Assembly: GCA_014549065.1 (NCBI GenBank)
Contig: JACDOX010000154.1
Coordinates: 822,259-886,258, forward strand
DNA: 64,000 bases
Direction: 5' to 3'
Source of the DNA: Cardinalis cardinalis
Taxonomy: Eukaryota; Chordata; Aves; Passeriformes; Cardinalidae
A program made the position numbers and the translations under genes. Shown one piece after another: positions 13,373-26,274 of the stretch (positions are counted from its first letter, which is position 1; the number at the start of each line of letters is the position of its first letter). A model generated the notes under the pieces. The model did no database searches. It was not told where the DNA came from and saw only the letters and a list, made by a program, of their open reading frames with translations.

Positions 13373-14378
13373 TTTAAATAAAACAACCAGTTGAGAAGGT
13401 GCAGTGAAATAGAGACACAGCAATGCCTTTAAACAAAGAAATCCAAGTGCAGGGTTTTATCCTGGGAAATGCACCAGGGCTCTGAGTGCTGAAGTGTTTG
13501 AAGCTGCAGGGAAAGCACCCGGAGAGGATTTGTGCTGTATCCATCACCCAGCGAGAGGCAGCTGTCAAACCANTCCCTTTGGTTCTTGACTCTGCTTCCA
13601 CCTCCCAGATTCTGCCTGGTGAGGGCTGTGAATTTGTCAAATTGGTGCAGAGCAATGCCAGGTTTGGGGAACTGGGGAACTTTTCCTCCTTCTATTCCTT
13701 GTGCAGGGAGCACCAGGCAGAGCCATCCTCGCCCTGCTTTGCTGCTCATTTCAAAGGAGCAGCCTGAGCCAAGAGAACCAGATGAGGGTGACATCTGGCC
13801 ATGGAGCCTCTGCCAAGTCACTGCTGTTCTGTAGCTGGCAGGAAGATGATGTGCTGCAAATGCCAGGTTCTCTCGAAATGTAAAGTGCATTCCCTGCATT
13901 TTCTTTGCTTCCTCTCCAGCCTCAATCAGCTCGGTATTTTGTTTTACTAATGGCCAAATTCAGATCTCCTTTCCAGACGCATAAATCCATTCTAGTGGTG
14001 GTGGGTGATTTATACAATGAGTGGAATTTGACCCTGAAGTCCAAAAGGGTCTTGTATTTTCTAAGCTTCCTGACAAATTAACTTGTTGACTGCAAGTCTC
14101 ATTCAAATCTCAGCCTCTGTGAGTTGTGTTTATGCTGAGGGTCACTAATCAAAAATATCAGAATTGTTTGTACCTAAACTCTTCCAAGAGGGAGCAGGCA
14201 GAGCTTGGGGCAGGTGGAAAAGCTAAAGGAGTTCTGGAGTTTTCCTTCACTGATACTTTTCTGGAAGCCTAAGGTGCATCCCTTTAATAAAAAAATCACT
14301 GGAGCTGATCAAGAAGCTTGAAAAAGAAATCTGCTGCTCATAAAAGGTATCATAAGGGACAGTTAAAAGAAAGTTTTG

Positions 14379-14440
14379 GGGTTGGAACTAGATGTGCTTT
14401 AAGACCCTTTCTAACCCAAACCATTGTGTGATTCTGTGAT
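14379..14440 (+). mobile_element. CR1 LINE 3' end
   Basis: Forward end: GGTTGGAACTAGATGTGCTTTAAGACCC, then AACCCAAACCATTGTGTGATTCTGTGAT. Confidence 0.75.
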
Positions 14441-14718
14441 TGTAGGTGCCCTGTACACACAGTTTCTCCCTGTTGTGCCCAGAAGGAGTAGGGATGGTGT
14501 GGGGAGGAGCTGAAGCTGTAGGATTTACCCTGTTTCCTTATGAAGCATTTTTATTTTCACCCTTGTTGCTGAACTCTCAGCAATTTTGGCAGCTGTGAAA
14601 CGGTGCTGGGTGTGCAGCTGCTGTTCCACCCAAGTGCATCTTTTCCTCCTCCTCTGGTAAAATGGTTTTGCTGCAACAATTTTCACAATTGTATCAGAAA
14701 GGGGGTTGTAGTGAATCA

Positions 14719-14853
14719 TGGACGGGCTGGGAGAGCTGGGAGTGTCCAGCTTGGAGTAGAGANGGATCCAGGGAAATCTTAGAGCTCCTTCCAGAGCCTA
14801 AAGGGGCTCCAGGAGAGCTGGAGAGGGGCTGGGGACAAGGGATGGAGGGACAG
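14719..14853 (+). mobile_element. CR1 LINE fragment
   Basis: Forward internal piece: GGGCTGGGAGAGCTGGGAGTGTCCAGC to GGGACAAGGGATGGAGGGACAGGAG. Confidence 0.88.
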
Positions 14854-15014
14854 GAGAAATCAGTACAATTTTATGTTTAGCTTCATCAAAAGTTACCCTC
14901 TGTCATCGTAGAAATAGCTGAAAATGTGTTGAATCAAAATCAATTTTTATCAGATTTGTCAAATAGGGGGAGACTTTTGCATTGAAAGATATATACAGGT
15001 ACCATAACTAACTT

Positions 15015-15470
15015 GAACCCGTCCAGTTGATCAGAGGGGTGGAGCATCTCTCCTGTGAGGAAAGGCTGGGAGAATTGGGATCGTTCAGCCTGGAANAGAG
15101 AAGCTTTGGGGTGACCTAATTGTGGCTTCCCAGTACCTGAAGAGAGGCTGGAAGAAAGATGGAGAGGGACTTGGGACAAGGCATGGAGGGACAGGACACA
15201 GGGAATGGCTTCCCACTGCCAGAGGGCAGGGATAGATGGGATATTGGGAAGGAATTGTTGGCTATGAGGGTGGGGAGGCCCTGGCANAGGTTGCCCAGAG
15301 AAGCTGTGGCTGCCCCTGGATCCCTGGAAGTGTCCAAGGCCAGGCTGGATGGGGCTTGGATCAAACTGGGATAGTGGGAAATGTCCNTGGCCATGGCAGG
15401 CGCTGGCACTGGATGGATTTAAAGGTCCCTTTCAACCTCAAACCATTCCATGATTCCATGATCCTATGGA
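15015..15470 (+). mobile_element. CR1 LINE fragment with intact 3' end
   Basis: Forward copy from GATCAGAGGGGTGGAGCATCTCTCCTGTGAGGAAAGGCTGGGAG to CAAACCATTCCATGATTCCATGATCCTATGG. The 39 bases after it are shared with the flank of the CR1 at 32521. Confidence 0.92.
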
Positions 15471-16879
15471 TCAAGTTCAATGCTGTGTAACTACTCAACA
15501 GCAAATACAGGGATTATCAAACTGAATCTGGGTATCTTTAAATTCCNTCCTTACCAATTATCCTACGCACCCTCCTGAAAAACAATCAGTTAACTCATGA
15601 AACTATCAAGGCAGTATTCTTTATTGTCTGCCAGAAAAGAAATTGCTTGATATTATCCCAATTCTTGAGGACAAAACTTATTTTCCCTGGGAAGATAAGG
15701 AACAGCTAATTCAGGTTTTGCAGAGCACGTGCACCGTTATCATTAGGAGGGAGCTTAACCAACCTGAAAGCAAATGCTAAATGATCCAGATCTTGGTCTT
15801 ATTAAGCTTGTGTGTGTTTCCCCTACCACTTAAAAGCCTGAGGATCCGGGTAAATGAGATTTTCTGGAAGGCAAAGCTTTCAAGTTTACCTCCCTCTCTT
15901 TTTCAAGCACGGAGGCGATGCCTCTGTTTACGCGGAGCTCCAACGGAGCGAGTGCATCCCTGCTGCAGTGTTTTATGGAACATCCTTTGTTTATTCACAC
16001 TGTGCCACTTTTAAACTTCAGATGTAAACAACAAAGACTTCTTTGTATTTCACACTATCTCATACTCACTACCTTCTGAAGTCCAAAGCCAAAACACTGT
16101 GGAATTTTACCCTCCTCGCACTTTCTCCTGCTTGTTGGATGGGTTCTTCCAGCCTTTTCTATTTATAGTGGCTGGAAAACTACTTATCTTCTGATTAAAA
16201 CATGCTCTGTTCATTTTCTCTTGACTTTCCAGTCCTTGTAATGGGCTAAAAATTGTATTGCCTGGTAGCCATTTCAAATATAATTTTAGTAGTAATTATG
16301 CATATATTCGATAACAGAAANAATTTGTCATCCTGAAGGATCCAAATTGCTTTAAAGTATTCAGCCTCTCTCTGATGTGCTACGTGGATTAAAAATCCAG
16401 CAAATATTCCACTGAAATCAGCTGGACAGAAAGGTCAGAAAGACCTAGGCTGGAAATGCAGCACTGGTCTGATGACACACATTGGGCAGGGGGCAGAAGA
16501 ATTTGGGTTCTGTTTTAAACCAGAGTGGGATTTTTGGTTGGAAATTTCACAGAGCTGCAGCTGTGCTGATCCTTGAGATCCAGCACAGGGACCTCGATTT
16601 TCTGTTTCATTTGATGTGCACTGTTGTGGTGCTTAGATGGNTCTCATGCTGGATCCATCTCCTCCCTGTTTGATGATGTTTGGAGAGGGCAGCCATGGGG
16701 GATTTAAGATATTTGGAGAAGGTGTCTCNATTGGGAAAAATAAAGGACAATATCCAAAAAACCAGAAAAATGTGGTATTGATTTTTCCCTTTCCCAGGAC
16801 CATCCTTTATCATCCCTTCCTCTTAGGTTGCATTAGAGCACAAGCAATATCTGATGGGCCATATATAAGTGGTGGCCTT

Positions 16880-16962
16880 GGCAGTGCTGANGATGGTTGG
16901 ATTTCATGGTCTTAGAGGGCTTTTCCAGCCAAAAAAGATTCTNTGATTTTCTGATTCTGTTT
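16880..16962 (+). mobile_element. CR1-like 3' end, diverged
   Basis: GATGGTTGGATTTCATGGTCTTAGAGGGCTTTTCCAGCC then AGATTCTNTGATTTTCTGATTCTG. Confidence 0.65.
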
Positions 16963-19336
16963 TGCTGGAACATTCAATGTGTAACATTNATAGTTTTGCT
17001 GTAAATTGTTGGGAATATTAGACCCAGGTTGGATCCTTCTGAGATATTTCCTTATATAAGAAACCACCAATACAGACTGAAGATAAAGGTGACAGCACTG
17101 AATTTAGCAGGTGAGGTTCATGGTGGATGTTCAGGGTGAGTTGTTCACCTCTCCAGAAAGTGGTCAGCANAATACAAACCACCTCACAGCTTTTTAGGGG
17201 GATTAAATGGTTTAGGGTTATAAACCAATGGTCATGGCAGGCTGAAGAGAAAATCCCAGTGTGTTATTAGAGGCAAAATAAGTAGCAGGGGTGACAGGTT
17301 TACCAATAATTTCCAGTGCAAGGATATTAAAGGTGTTCCAATATAGCAAATTTTATTATTTTAGTGGTAAATATTTCTGCATGGTCTCTTGTCTGGAAGT
17401 TTTCCCCTCTAATCACCACAGAAATAATTTCTGGTTTTTTTTCAGGCTGAGTTTAGGTAAAGATAAATTGTTTCTCTGGAAAACTCATATGTGTTCCTGA
17501 GAAACTGTCATGCTTATATATCATGGAAGAAATACTTGNTGGAAATCCAGAGAGAAAAATAAAATGATGACAGTGTAACAGCAGAGCTGACCTGAGCCCT
17601 TTGGGTTTGATATGGCAAATGAACACTTTTACTTCTTCATAGCTGCTCCCCTGAATAAAAAATAATTGCAGAGCCTTACATTCCTTGCCAAGGGCTCACA
17701 CCCAAGGGAGCGCCACAAGCTGCTCTGCACTTGGAACAAAACGTGATCCAGAGATAACCGAGCTAATGGAGGTGGGGGAGTCTTGTCAACACAGAATTTA
17801 CATGTGGAGGGTTTTATTCTGTCCACAGGCAGCTGGGGCTGCCTGATCNTAGAGTATTTTTGGACCTGAGTTGGTTTCTCAGAGTCATCCAGGGCCAAAC
17901 CACTTGTGGTCTCCAGCGTGGAAGGTTCTGCTCTGAGCTTTGTTGCTCTGTGTGTGGGTCATTTCCCCCATCCCAGCTTGGCCCTGGCCGTTGTTATTTC
18001 AGGAATATGAGAGTAATGGATGAGTGATTAGGGGAGGAGACTCTGCTGTCTCCAGCCGCGGAGGAGATTTGAGCTTTAGATCACTGGAAGTCAGGATGGG
18101 GCAGGAGTTTNCTTAGGCATCATCAATTATCCATGCAGGATGTGCAGTAAGAGGCTGTTTGGCTGCCTTCAAATTGGCCAGACAAACAGAATTTCCATCT
18201 CTCTCAATGGCTCCTTCAACACCTAATTAGCTCCCAGATGCTACTGGAGCAAGATGTCTTTTATCTTTGCTAATGTTATCTCCCTNTACCTCCTAAATGC
18301 CCGCCCGTGCCATTCCCCACTTTCATCTCTCTTCCCTCAGGAGAAAACAGGATGGGTGTTCAGGAAGCTCCACGCTGAAGGTCAAGCTTGTAAAGACTCT
18401 GGGTCAAGCTGATCCTGTTAAACCAGGCAGTATCTGGAGCTAAAAAGCTTTGAATCCAGAATTAGATGGATATGATGGAGAGCAGGATACAACTTCCTTC
18501 CTATGCACGTTCACAGGATCAGCATCCAACAGGAAAAAATAGAATTGCAGATTTTATTTCGCTGTCAGATGCATTTAAGATGATTTAGGACAAATTCAAA
18601 GCTCCTCTTTTCCTGTTGTGGGAGAAGGTACCACGAAATCTGGCTGGATAAATGTGATATTTCAGCTGGCAGAGCTCATTGTTGTGGGCAACACTCCGGT
18701 TTTACGCTCAGAGGTAAAATATGAGGAAATAACTGCACTCCTGGCCCTCCCTAGACCCTCTGAGCACAACCACTTGGGGCTGTGTTAATACCAGGCTATC
18801 ATCCAACAGTGATTCACCTTGGCAGGACTGATGGATACCCAAGCCCAGCAATTCCTTCCCCTCTGGCAGGGAGGAGTGACCAAACAACCTGCTNCTCCAA
18901 GCTAAGTGGTTAAGAGGGAAACATTTCAGAGAGAGCAGATCTTCAAAACACNCTTTATTCACACACCCAGCTTCCCCTAAGGCTCCTGGAGATGTGTCTC
19001 CAGCCAGGATGAGTTTCCCCATTTCAGTGATGTATTCTGTTGTGTGGGAGATTTGTCANCAGGGAAAAGCTTGGACAAAGTGTTGCAGTTTTATGGATGA
19101 AAATCAGGATACTCCAGCTTAGATTTTGTACCATCTTCTTTTTCTACCCTGTTTCCTTCTTACCTGCATTTTCTCTGTGCTGCACTGGAAGGATACATTC
19201 CTAGGAAAAATTCCTGCAGGTTCCTGCAGCAGCACTGCTCCTCTTTGGCCAGGGAATGGGTAATCCATGCAGGATGCATCCTGAGCTGCATCTAAAGCTG
19301 TGTGACCAGGTCAAAGGTGCTGATTCCNCTCTAGTC

Positions 19337-19354
19337 TAACCCTAACCCTAACCC
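19337..19354 (-). repeat. Short interstitial telomeric tract
   Basis: Three perfect TAACCC units (TTAGGG on the minus strand) immediately before the 5' edge of a CR1 fragment. Confidence 0.9.
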
Positions 19355-19860
19355 ACCTGGAGCTCTGTGTCCAGCTCTGGGGATCCCAACATGAGAGGGA
19401 TGTGGAGCTGCTGGANAGAGTCCAGAGGAGGCCACAGAGATGCTCCAAGGGCTGGAGCCCCTCTGCTTTGGAGCCAGGCTGGGAGAGCTGGGGATGCTCA
19501 CCTGGGGAAGAGAAGGATCCAGGGAGAGCTCAGAGCCTCTTCCAGGGCCTAAAGGGGCTCCAGGAGAGCTGGAGACGGATTGGGGACAAGGGATGGAGGG
19601 ACAGGACCCAGGGAATGGCTTCCCACTGCTACAGGGCAGGGATGGATGGGATATTGGGAAGGAATTGTTGGCTGTGAGGGTGGTGAGGCCCTGGTGCAGG
19701 TTGCCCAGAGAAGCTGTGGCTGCCCCTGGATCCCTGGAAGTGTCCAAGGCCAGGTTGAACAGGGCTTGGATCAGCCTGGGATAGTGGAAGGTGTCCCTGC
19801 CCATGGTCTGGATGGTCTTTAAGGTCTCTCCCAACCCAAACCATTCCATGATCCTATGGA
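19355..19860 (+). mobile_element. CR1 LINE fragment, one of the longest here
   Basis: Forward: ACCTGGAGCTCTGTGTCCAGCTCTGGGG, GAGAGAGTCCAGAGGAGGCCACAGA, and through to CCCAACCCAAACCATTCCATGATCCTATGG. Confidence 0.95.
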
Positions 19861-22132
19861 ACAATTTTCTTCAGATTTAGTCCCACAGCAGCTTTTCTCT
19901 CCCAGCATAGAATCTGTTTCTGCCCTTAGATCCATGTGCCCATTCTGTGAAAGATGAAGAANTTATACCCCCACGATTCCATCATTCCCAGTCTTGATCT
20001 TACCCGATTTGCCAGAGACACTCTGCAANGAGAGTTCTGGGAGCAGACAGCTTCCCTGCAAGGATATTAACAATACTCAGGAATTACACAGCTCTCCAAA
20101 GCCTGTGTGAGCATTAGCTCATTATGCAGCACTCCACTGCCCTGTGGAAAAGCATTTGCTAATCAATCCCAGCACCACCTGTCAAATGCATCAATGCCAT
20201 GGAATCCACAGGGCAGAGGCAGCTGGAATCAGGGGAATGTGGAGACCTGGTCCCAGTCCATGTGGTAGCTGGGGCTGGACTTCAGCGCTCCCCAGCCACT
20301 GCTCTCACATTTCCCTTGGCAGGCTCCTTCTTCCTGTCATAAACACATGATTTCCTAAAGCAGGACACCTACAGGCTGGGAATGCAGGTTTTACCAGATA
20401 ATCAGGATTTCAGCCCATTCCAGCCCTTGTAGAGGTTGCTGGCATCAATTACTTTGGAAAAGCCAACATCAGTAAGTGACATAGAGGAGACTGGACCCAG
20501 TGTGACAAACGGAGCTGCTCCAGCCAANTGAAGGCAGCACAAAAGAAACAATTTCAGATCATATATCATTGATGACACAGCAGAGTGGGTTGAGCTGCCA
20601 GAAAGGAGAGGAAAGGGAAGGAGAAAATAAATGAAGGAGAAAATAAAACATTGGTAATTGCTCATTCCTCTGGACCCAAGCTTGTTTCTCTGGATCAAAC
20701 GAGCCTGTAGGGCTGGATTTCTGCCCCCAAACCTGCCAGCAACCAATCCACAAACCTGGCAAAGTCAGTTAAGTTGTTTTCCAGTTAAAAATATCACAGG
20801 GATCAAGTGTCTAGAATTCCCACAGCCTTCCATCTTAAAGATTTCACAGAACTAATCCCTGCAGTTCTTCTCTTTTAATTCCTAGAACTTTTGGAAAAAG
20901 AGCTGAAATTCAGGATTGCTGCTGCTGCTGCTGGTGTGAAATTTTGAGTAGACACTGCAGTGGAGGGAGAGCCCAGCAGATTTTATTTGGTGGGATTGTT
21001 GTTAGAGTTTGACATCAGGAGTGATGGTACAGGAGCTGTCACACATGCCAGGATGCTCCGTGCTGTTCCCAACATCAGGGATTTTTCAAGGAGGTTTTAG
21101 AAATGCAGCAGCTTCGTGCAACTCACTGGGACACGAGACAAAGTGGATGGATGTTGGTATAAGCTGGTTTATAAAGTGTCTATTGAATCAAACACAGGAT
21201 GATGCCATTTTTATTAAAAGCCACAAAATGCTTGAAGCCAATTAATACTCCCCTGCTTTACTAATGCCTCTGCTTGTAAAATTAAATGGTTTCATTTAGC
21301 AAAACCAATTTTAAAGCCTTTTTGTCAAATTTATAATGACTTTAGCATGAGGAGACTCATGTCTTGCACATATAGTACAGGTTTTTTTTGAGGAGAAAGG
21401 ATGCACAATGAGGTGCCACATGTNGAATAAGAGGAAAGTTGCTCTTCTGAGTGAAGAACTGGTTACAAATAGGAAATAAAAGGNACAAATAACTGTGCAG
21501 TTGCTGCAGTGAAGAGAGATTAACCTGTCTTGGGAAGCTGTGCAGTTCAATATCCTCACAAAAGGGCTCAAAAAAAGAGGATGGTGACGCACCAAAACCC
21601 GCTGAGGGTTTGGAGTTATTCCAGGTGAGCCAAAGCAGACACGGCTACAAAAAAAGTTGCAGAAGAATCTGACAGTAATACAGAAAATAGCTGCTGAAAT
21701 TCCATGTCAATAAAAGTCAAGTGCAGGCACAATGAGAGGGTTTAAATTAGCCCGGGAAAGAGGTTCTGGCGTCATTGCAGATGGTGCTTTGGAAACATCT
21801 GCTCCGTGCTCAGCAGAGGTCAGGAAGGCAAGTGGAATGCAAAGAATTGCTGGGAAGGGGATGGGGAATGAAAGAGGAAATGTAAGTGCAGGGCTGAATA
21901 AATGCCTGGGGCTCTTGAGCACAGTGGAATTCCAGTCACCCCGGTGACTGCAGTGGGGANGGAGAGCTGCAGAGATGCAGGAAAGGGTGAGAATCCATAA
22001 CCCATAATCCTGGGTTGTGGACCGGGAGTGAAAGGCTGTGGGTCTGGCTGAAGGCATGAATTGCCAAGATGAAGGAGTAAAATCCAGATTTCTGTGGAGA
22101 GAGGGGAGAAGGAATTAGGTATTAGGAGGAAC

Positions 22133-22565
22133 CAGGATGATCAGAGGGATGGAGGATGCTGTGAGGAAAGGCTGAGAGAATTGGAGTTGTTCACCCTGGG
22201 GAAGAGAAGGATTTGGGGTGAATTTTGGACCTTCCAGTGCCTGAAGGAGCCTACAGGAAATGCAGAGTGGGACTATTTATGACAGCCTGGACAGGCAGGA
22301 CAAGGGGGAATGGCTTCAAACTGAAAGAAAATAGGTTTGCATTGGATGTTAGGAAGAAATTCTTCCCTGTGAGGGTGGTGAGGCCCTGACACAGATTGCC
22401 CAGAGAAGCTGTGNCTGCCCCTGGATCCCTGGAAGTGTCCAAGACCAGGCTGGACAGGGCTTGGATCAAGCTGGGATAGTGGAAAGTGTCCCTGAAAATG
22501 GCAAAGGGTGGAACAGGATGAGCTTTAAGGTCCCTTCCAACCCNAGCCTTGGAATTCTGAGATCC
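22133..22565 (+). mobile_element. CR1 LINE fragment
   Basis: Forward: GATGATCAGAGGGATGGAGGATGCTGTGAGGAAAGGC to TTAAGGTCCCTTCCAACCC. The terminal repeats are decayed. Confidence 0.9.
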
Positions 22566-22776
22566 AGTTTGGGATTCTGATATCCAGTGTTTAGTGACAG
22601 AGGATGTGATGACAACTCTGGTCATCAATGGTCAGGGCAGAGGTTTAAAGCAAACAATAGGAAATAAACTTTCACAGTNTGCAAAGAATTAGGAAAATCA
22701 TCAAACACATCTTTTACATGCTGAAAGTACAGGTTGGCTGACAAACCTGTAGTGCTGAGGTTCCCAGTGCTGACTT

Positions 22777-22833
22777 TGACACCTCCGTGATCCTGGAGGT
22801 CTTTTCCAACCTTAATGATTCTGTGATTCCTTG
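22777..22833 (+). mobile_element. CR1-like 3' end
   Basis: Short forward end: CTGGAGGTCTTTTCCAACCTTAATGATTCTGTGATTCC. Confidence 0.65.
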
Positions 22834-25612
22834 CTCCTGTTCCAGTGTCCCCTCTGCAGCTGGGTGAGATTTGAGCTCTGGTTTGGTTTGGCCCTTCCCT
22901 GGTGGAATCTGACAGGATTTTTGGGTTGCATTATAAGCAGTTAAAGGGTCTCTTGTGATACTGCAGTGACTTGGCAGTGCTGGGTTAACAATTGGAGTCG
23001 ATGATCTTTCAGGGCTTTGAACTCTCCTATGACAAAAGCTACAGAAATCCTCGGAAGGAATAAATTCTCTTTGAATTGCAGTGGAATATTGGTGGGGAAA
23101 TGATCCAATGGTTCCTTAAAAATTTCCTGCGCTGAGTTAAAAATCCCAAGGGTTAATTGCAGCATGGTAATGAAAATAATGAGAAGTCTCATTGGATGGC
23201 TCAGGAATTTTGAGACAGAGAGGACTAAAAATCCTTCTAGAACAGGATTACCATCAAATTATATCAGCCTCAGTGGCAGGAAATCAATTCAGAGTGGGCT
23301 GATTTACACGATTTACACTTGCCAGAGCCAGCACATCCTGAATTCCCCATGTCTCCCAGTGATGTTTTTATCTTCACATCAACATTGTCAGTGCGAGGAA
23401 AATAATTTTCCCTTTAAAATCCAAACATCCAAGGTGGGATTTGGCAGAATGTCAGGGCCAGGGGTTCCCACTGACAACAGCACCAAAGTGCAATATAAGG
23501 ACTCATCTTGGGTTCTGCTTTATTCAGGTTTTAATGGGCTGGGAAGGGATAAATGATGTTTATGCCCTCTTGTGGTGCCACCTCGAACGGAATGGATTCC
23601 CTAACTGACAAAATGAAGCCAATGATGGAAAAGTCCCAGGTTAAAAATCTGTAACAAACACTGTGGAAAACACAGTGGAAAAATCTCTCCCGCTCCAGCA
23701 GCATCCTCATGACTCAGGGAAGGGGGAGAGGCCAATTTTGACTGCATTTGCAGCAGCAGGTAAGTGAGTAATGCCCAGGATGGCAGAGTTTGTGCCATCT
23801 TTCAGCAGTGGAGATCGTTCCAAAGTGTTTGTGCTGGGAAGGTTAGAAAGTGAAACAGGGCTTTGTAAAAGGAGCTGTGTTGACCCCTCTTTGTGTTTGG
23901 TGCTGCTGATGTGTTGCAGTGCAAACCTTCACGTGTTTTATCTTCTTTACTCACATGTCTGACAGGTGAATAACCTGATTCTCTTGGGACAAATCCAGTC
24001 CAAAAGGTGGNAAAAAGCTGGTTGGTGGTTTTACATGGGGAAATAAGGCCAAGTTCCTGTGAAATGGAGCTTGTGATCCCAATTCCTTGTGTGGGAACAC
24101 AAGGAATTAATGAGTCAACACCTTCCTAAGCTGTGCTGAGAAATCAGGGTGGGAACTCAGGGCTCTCCAGACTGGTCAGTCATGAATTTTGTATTCATCT
24201 TATCACTTCATTCCTGGCTGAAGACTGAACACAGCAGAATGTGTCCTTTAAGCAGTGAAATTGTGGGAATAAATCAGAGCAGTGCTCTCCAAAGCCCAGC
24301 AGCTGCTGAGGNCAGGGTTTGGCTGTGCTGGGGCAGGATCTGGGAAATCCCAGTGGGGAAAATTTGGAAACTTTTTGTCCCAAATAATCACCTGNTGTTT
24401 AAGTGAAGTATTTCCATTGCATGTCATCCTTGCCTCTCCCCAACCATGTAGGAGATGAAAGAGGAAGGGAATGATTTCCTTTCCACTTCCAGGATGAGTA
24501 AACCCACAATACTGGGTTTAAATTAAAATACTGGGTTTAACTGGGCTAGGCTTAGGAGGGATTCTCTAACAGGATGGAAAATATTGGAATGAAGATCTCC
24601 ATCTCCAAAGATCTTCTATAACCAATGTTTTTGGGATCAAGGCTGATACCATTCAGTCTATCATGATGAAAGAGGATGGACTTGATGACTGATTGCAGAT
24701 TCATACTTTTGTGATTCCATGTCATGATTTCCCTTTATTTGCATTTTATATCTTTAATAGTATGATGAGATAAATTTTTTTCTGGGAATCCTAAATGCTG
24801 ACCCTTCAATCAATTCTATCCACATCCAGTATTTATAACTACAATATGCAACAGGATTNTGACATTAATTAAAAGTGCTTACTAGGTTTTAGCACAGACT
24901 TCAGAGCACAAGCTATGTCCACATTGAGAAGAGAATTGGCTCCAAAATGTTGGTGTTTACCAGTTTCCTTAGGAAAGGACAATGTAATGGGGAAAATGTC
25001 ACNGCAATTCATCTTAAAAAGAAATTCCCTCTGTCAGAAACCTCTCAGGAGTTTCAAATTCAGCTAGGGGATATCAGAAAGCAATTAAAGTCTAATTTAA
25101 AATTCCCACCCACATTCTGTCTTCTCTTCCTGCCAAGTGGTTATTGCTCCTGGTCCACGGTGTTGGCAAATCTTTCCAAAATGAGCCATAATTTGCCTTA
25201 AAACTTAAAACTTTCTGGTCAAGATGGAACTTTTCTCTTTGAAGAATGAATTTGCAGTGACTCTGCAGGAAAAAAAAAAAAAAAAGNCCCAAATGCTCTG
25301 ATTTCCCCAGGACATCCTTGGGGTTGAANTTTCACCCAGAAATTCTTCTTGGACAAGGACATTGGGGGTGGATTTTGAAGCCGAGGCACTTTCCAGGGCA
25401 GGTTCCTGGACACTGCAGCTTCCCGGGGTGGATCCCAGCGTGTTCTCCCTTTGTTTTCCACATTCATTGATGGCTTCACATCACTGCCTGGGTTAATAAA
25501 GAGAATAAAAGCGTGGCCGTGGCAGATTAAACAAATGAGCCATTAAAAGGGGATGATGGCTCCCTCCCTCTCTGTGCCCACAATGCCTCGGAGCAGAGCA
25601 AAACACCACGAG

Positions 25613-25722
25613 AGCAGGGAGGAGAAGCTTTCAGGGATGAACTGGGAATGTGAGCACTGAGAGACGAAAGCAGGGAGGAGAAGCTTTCAGGGATGAACTG
25701 GGAATGTGAGCACTGAGAGACG
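25613..25722 (+). repeat. Tandem duplication, 56-bp unit
   Basis: Two essentially identical copies (25613-25668 and 25669-25722) beginning AGCAGGGAGGAGAAGC and containing GGGAATGTGAGCACTGAGAGACG. The second ends 66 bases before the last MSRA exon. Confidence 0.97.
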
Positions 25723-25788
25723 CCTGTGGCTCCTTCGGGGAGGAATCCTAACAAACCACTAATGGCTTTCCATGGTCTTTCCTGACAG

Positions 25789-25953
25789 GTGCTGAAGGAG
25801 GAAGGCTTTGGCCCCATCACCACGGAGATCCGGGAGGCTCCTGAGTTTTATTATGCCGAGGAATATCACCAGCAGTACCTCAGCAAGAACCCTGGAGGGT
25901 ACTGTGGCCTGGGAGGGACGGGGGTTTCCTGCCCCGTGGGCATCAGGAAATAG
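25789..25953 (+). CDS. MSRA: MSRA, last coding exon (peptide methionine sulfoxide reductase A, C-terminus)
   Basis: The exon starts after a CAG acceptor, opens in phase 0 with GTG CTG AAG, and runs 54 codons to TAG. The encoded end includes GFGPITTEIRE, FYYAEEYHQQYLSKNPGGYCG and LGGTGVSCPVGIRK, which is nearly the same as the C-terminus of vertebrate MsrA. The enzyme reduces methionine-S-sulfoxide in proteins and free methionine, in mitochondria and cytosol, using thioredoxin for recycling. The YAE..HQQYL segment belongs to the family's substrate pocket region. The two cysteines near the end (YCG and SCP) match the recycling cysteines that resolve the sulfenic acid on the catalytic Cys. The catalytic GCFWG motif is encoded by an earlier exon outside the window. 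No frameshift is seen. Confidence 0.97.
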   Translation: MLKEEGFGPITTEIREAPEFYYAEEYHQQYLSKNPGGYCGLGGTGVSCPVGIRK

Positions 25954-26274
25954 CCTGTGCTTGCTCCACCACCTCCTCTTCGTTGTATGGAGCTTGGGGA
26001 AAAACAGACCAGGAACCCTGGTGGATGTTCGTGGCAGCATCCATTGATAAAGATTTGTGAATCTGCTGGGGAGGCTTTCCATAATCATCAGTTTTCTGTT
26101 TGTCGACACCAAAAGCCAAACTAGAGGCAGGAATTGCTCCCATTCTTGCTCTGTGCAGCTCTCAGGGTTTCCTTGTCATCTGGAGAGGTGGAAAGAGATT
26201 GAAACTTCTGAAGTTTGGCTTGAAATGCTGTTAAAAGGGTGAATTAGGAGGTGGTTGCACCCATAGTTGCTTTG

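Larger units (their letters stand above)
1..25788 (+). other. MSRA: Probable last intron of MSRA (partial)
   Basis: No coding exon was recognised in this stretch. It precedes the last MSRA exon and ends in a good 3' splice site (pyrimidine-rich tract, then CAG, at about 25770-25788), so it is read as the 3' part of a long intron. It holds CR1 fragments, homopolymer runs, a short telomere-like tract and several small tandem duplications, listed separately. The exon that normally precedes the last one, which carries the conserved GNDHGTQYRS-type block, was looked for among the open frames and not found. The intron therefore probably extends beyond the left edge. The remaining sequence is unique AT-rich DNA in which I see no gene. 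Confidence 0.75.

Noticed and set aside
19331..19864. Pro/Ser-rich frames of 100-200 residues that recur at many places (for example 19331, 29096, 32577, 44845, 63019)
   Set aside because: They are the same CR1 3' untranslated sequence read in different copies, without CR1 ORF2 protein motifs.
26057..26242. Hydrophobic N-terminus (NLLGRLSIIISFLF) considered as a signal-peptide exon
   Set aside because: It starts at GTG, not ATG, lies in the MSRA 3' UTR, and has no phase-compatible donor. The 28788 exon fits better.
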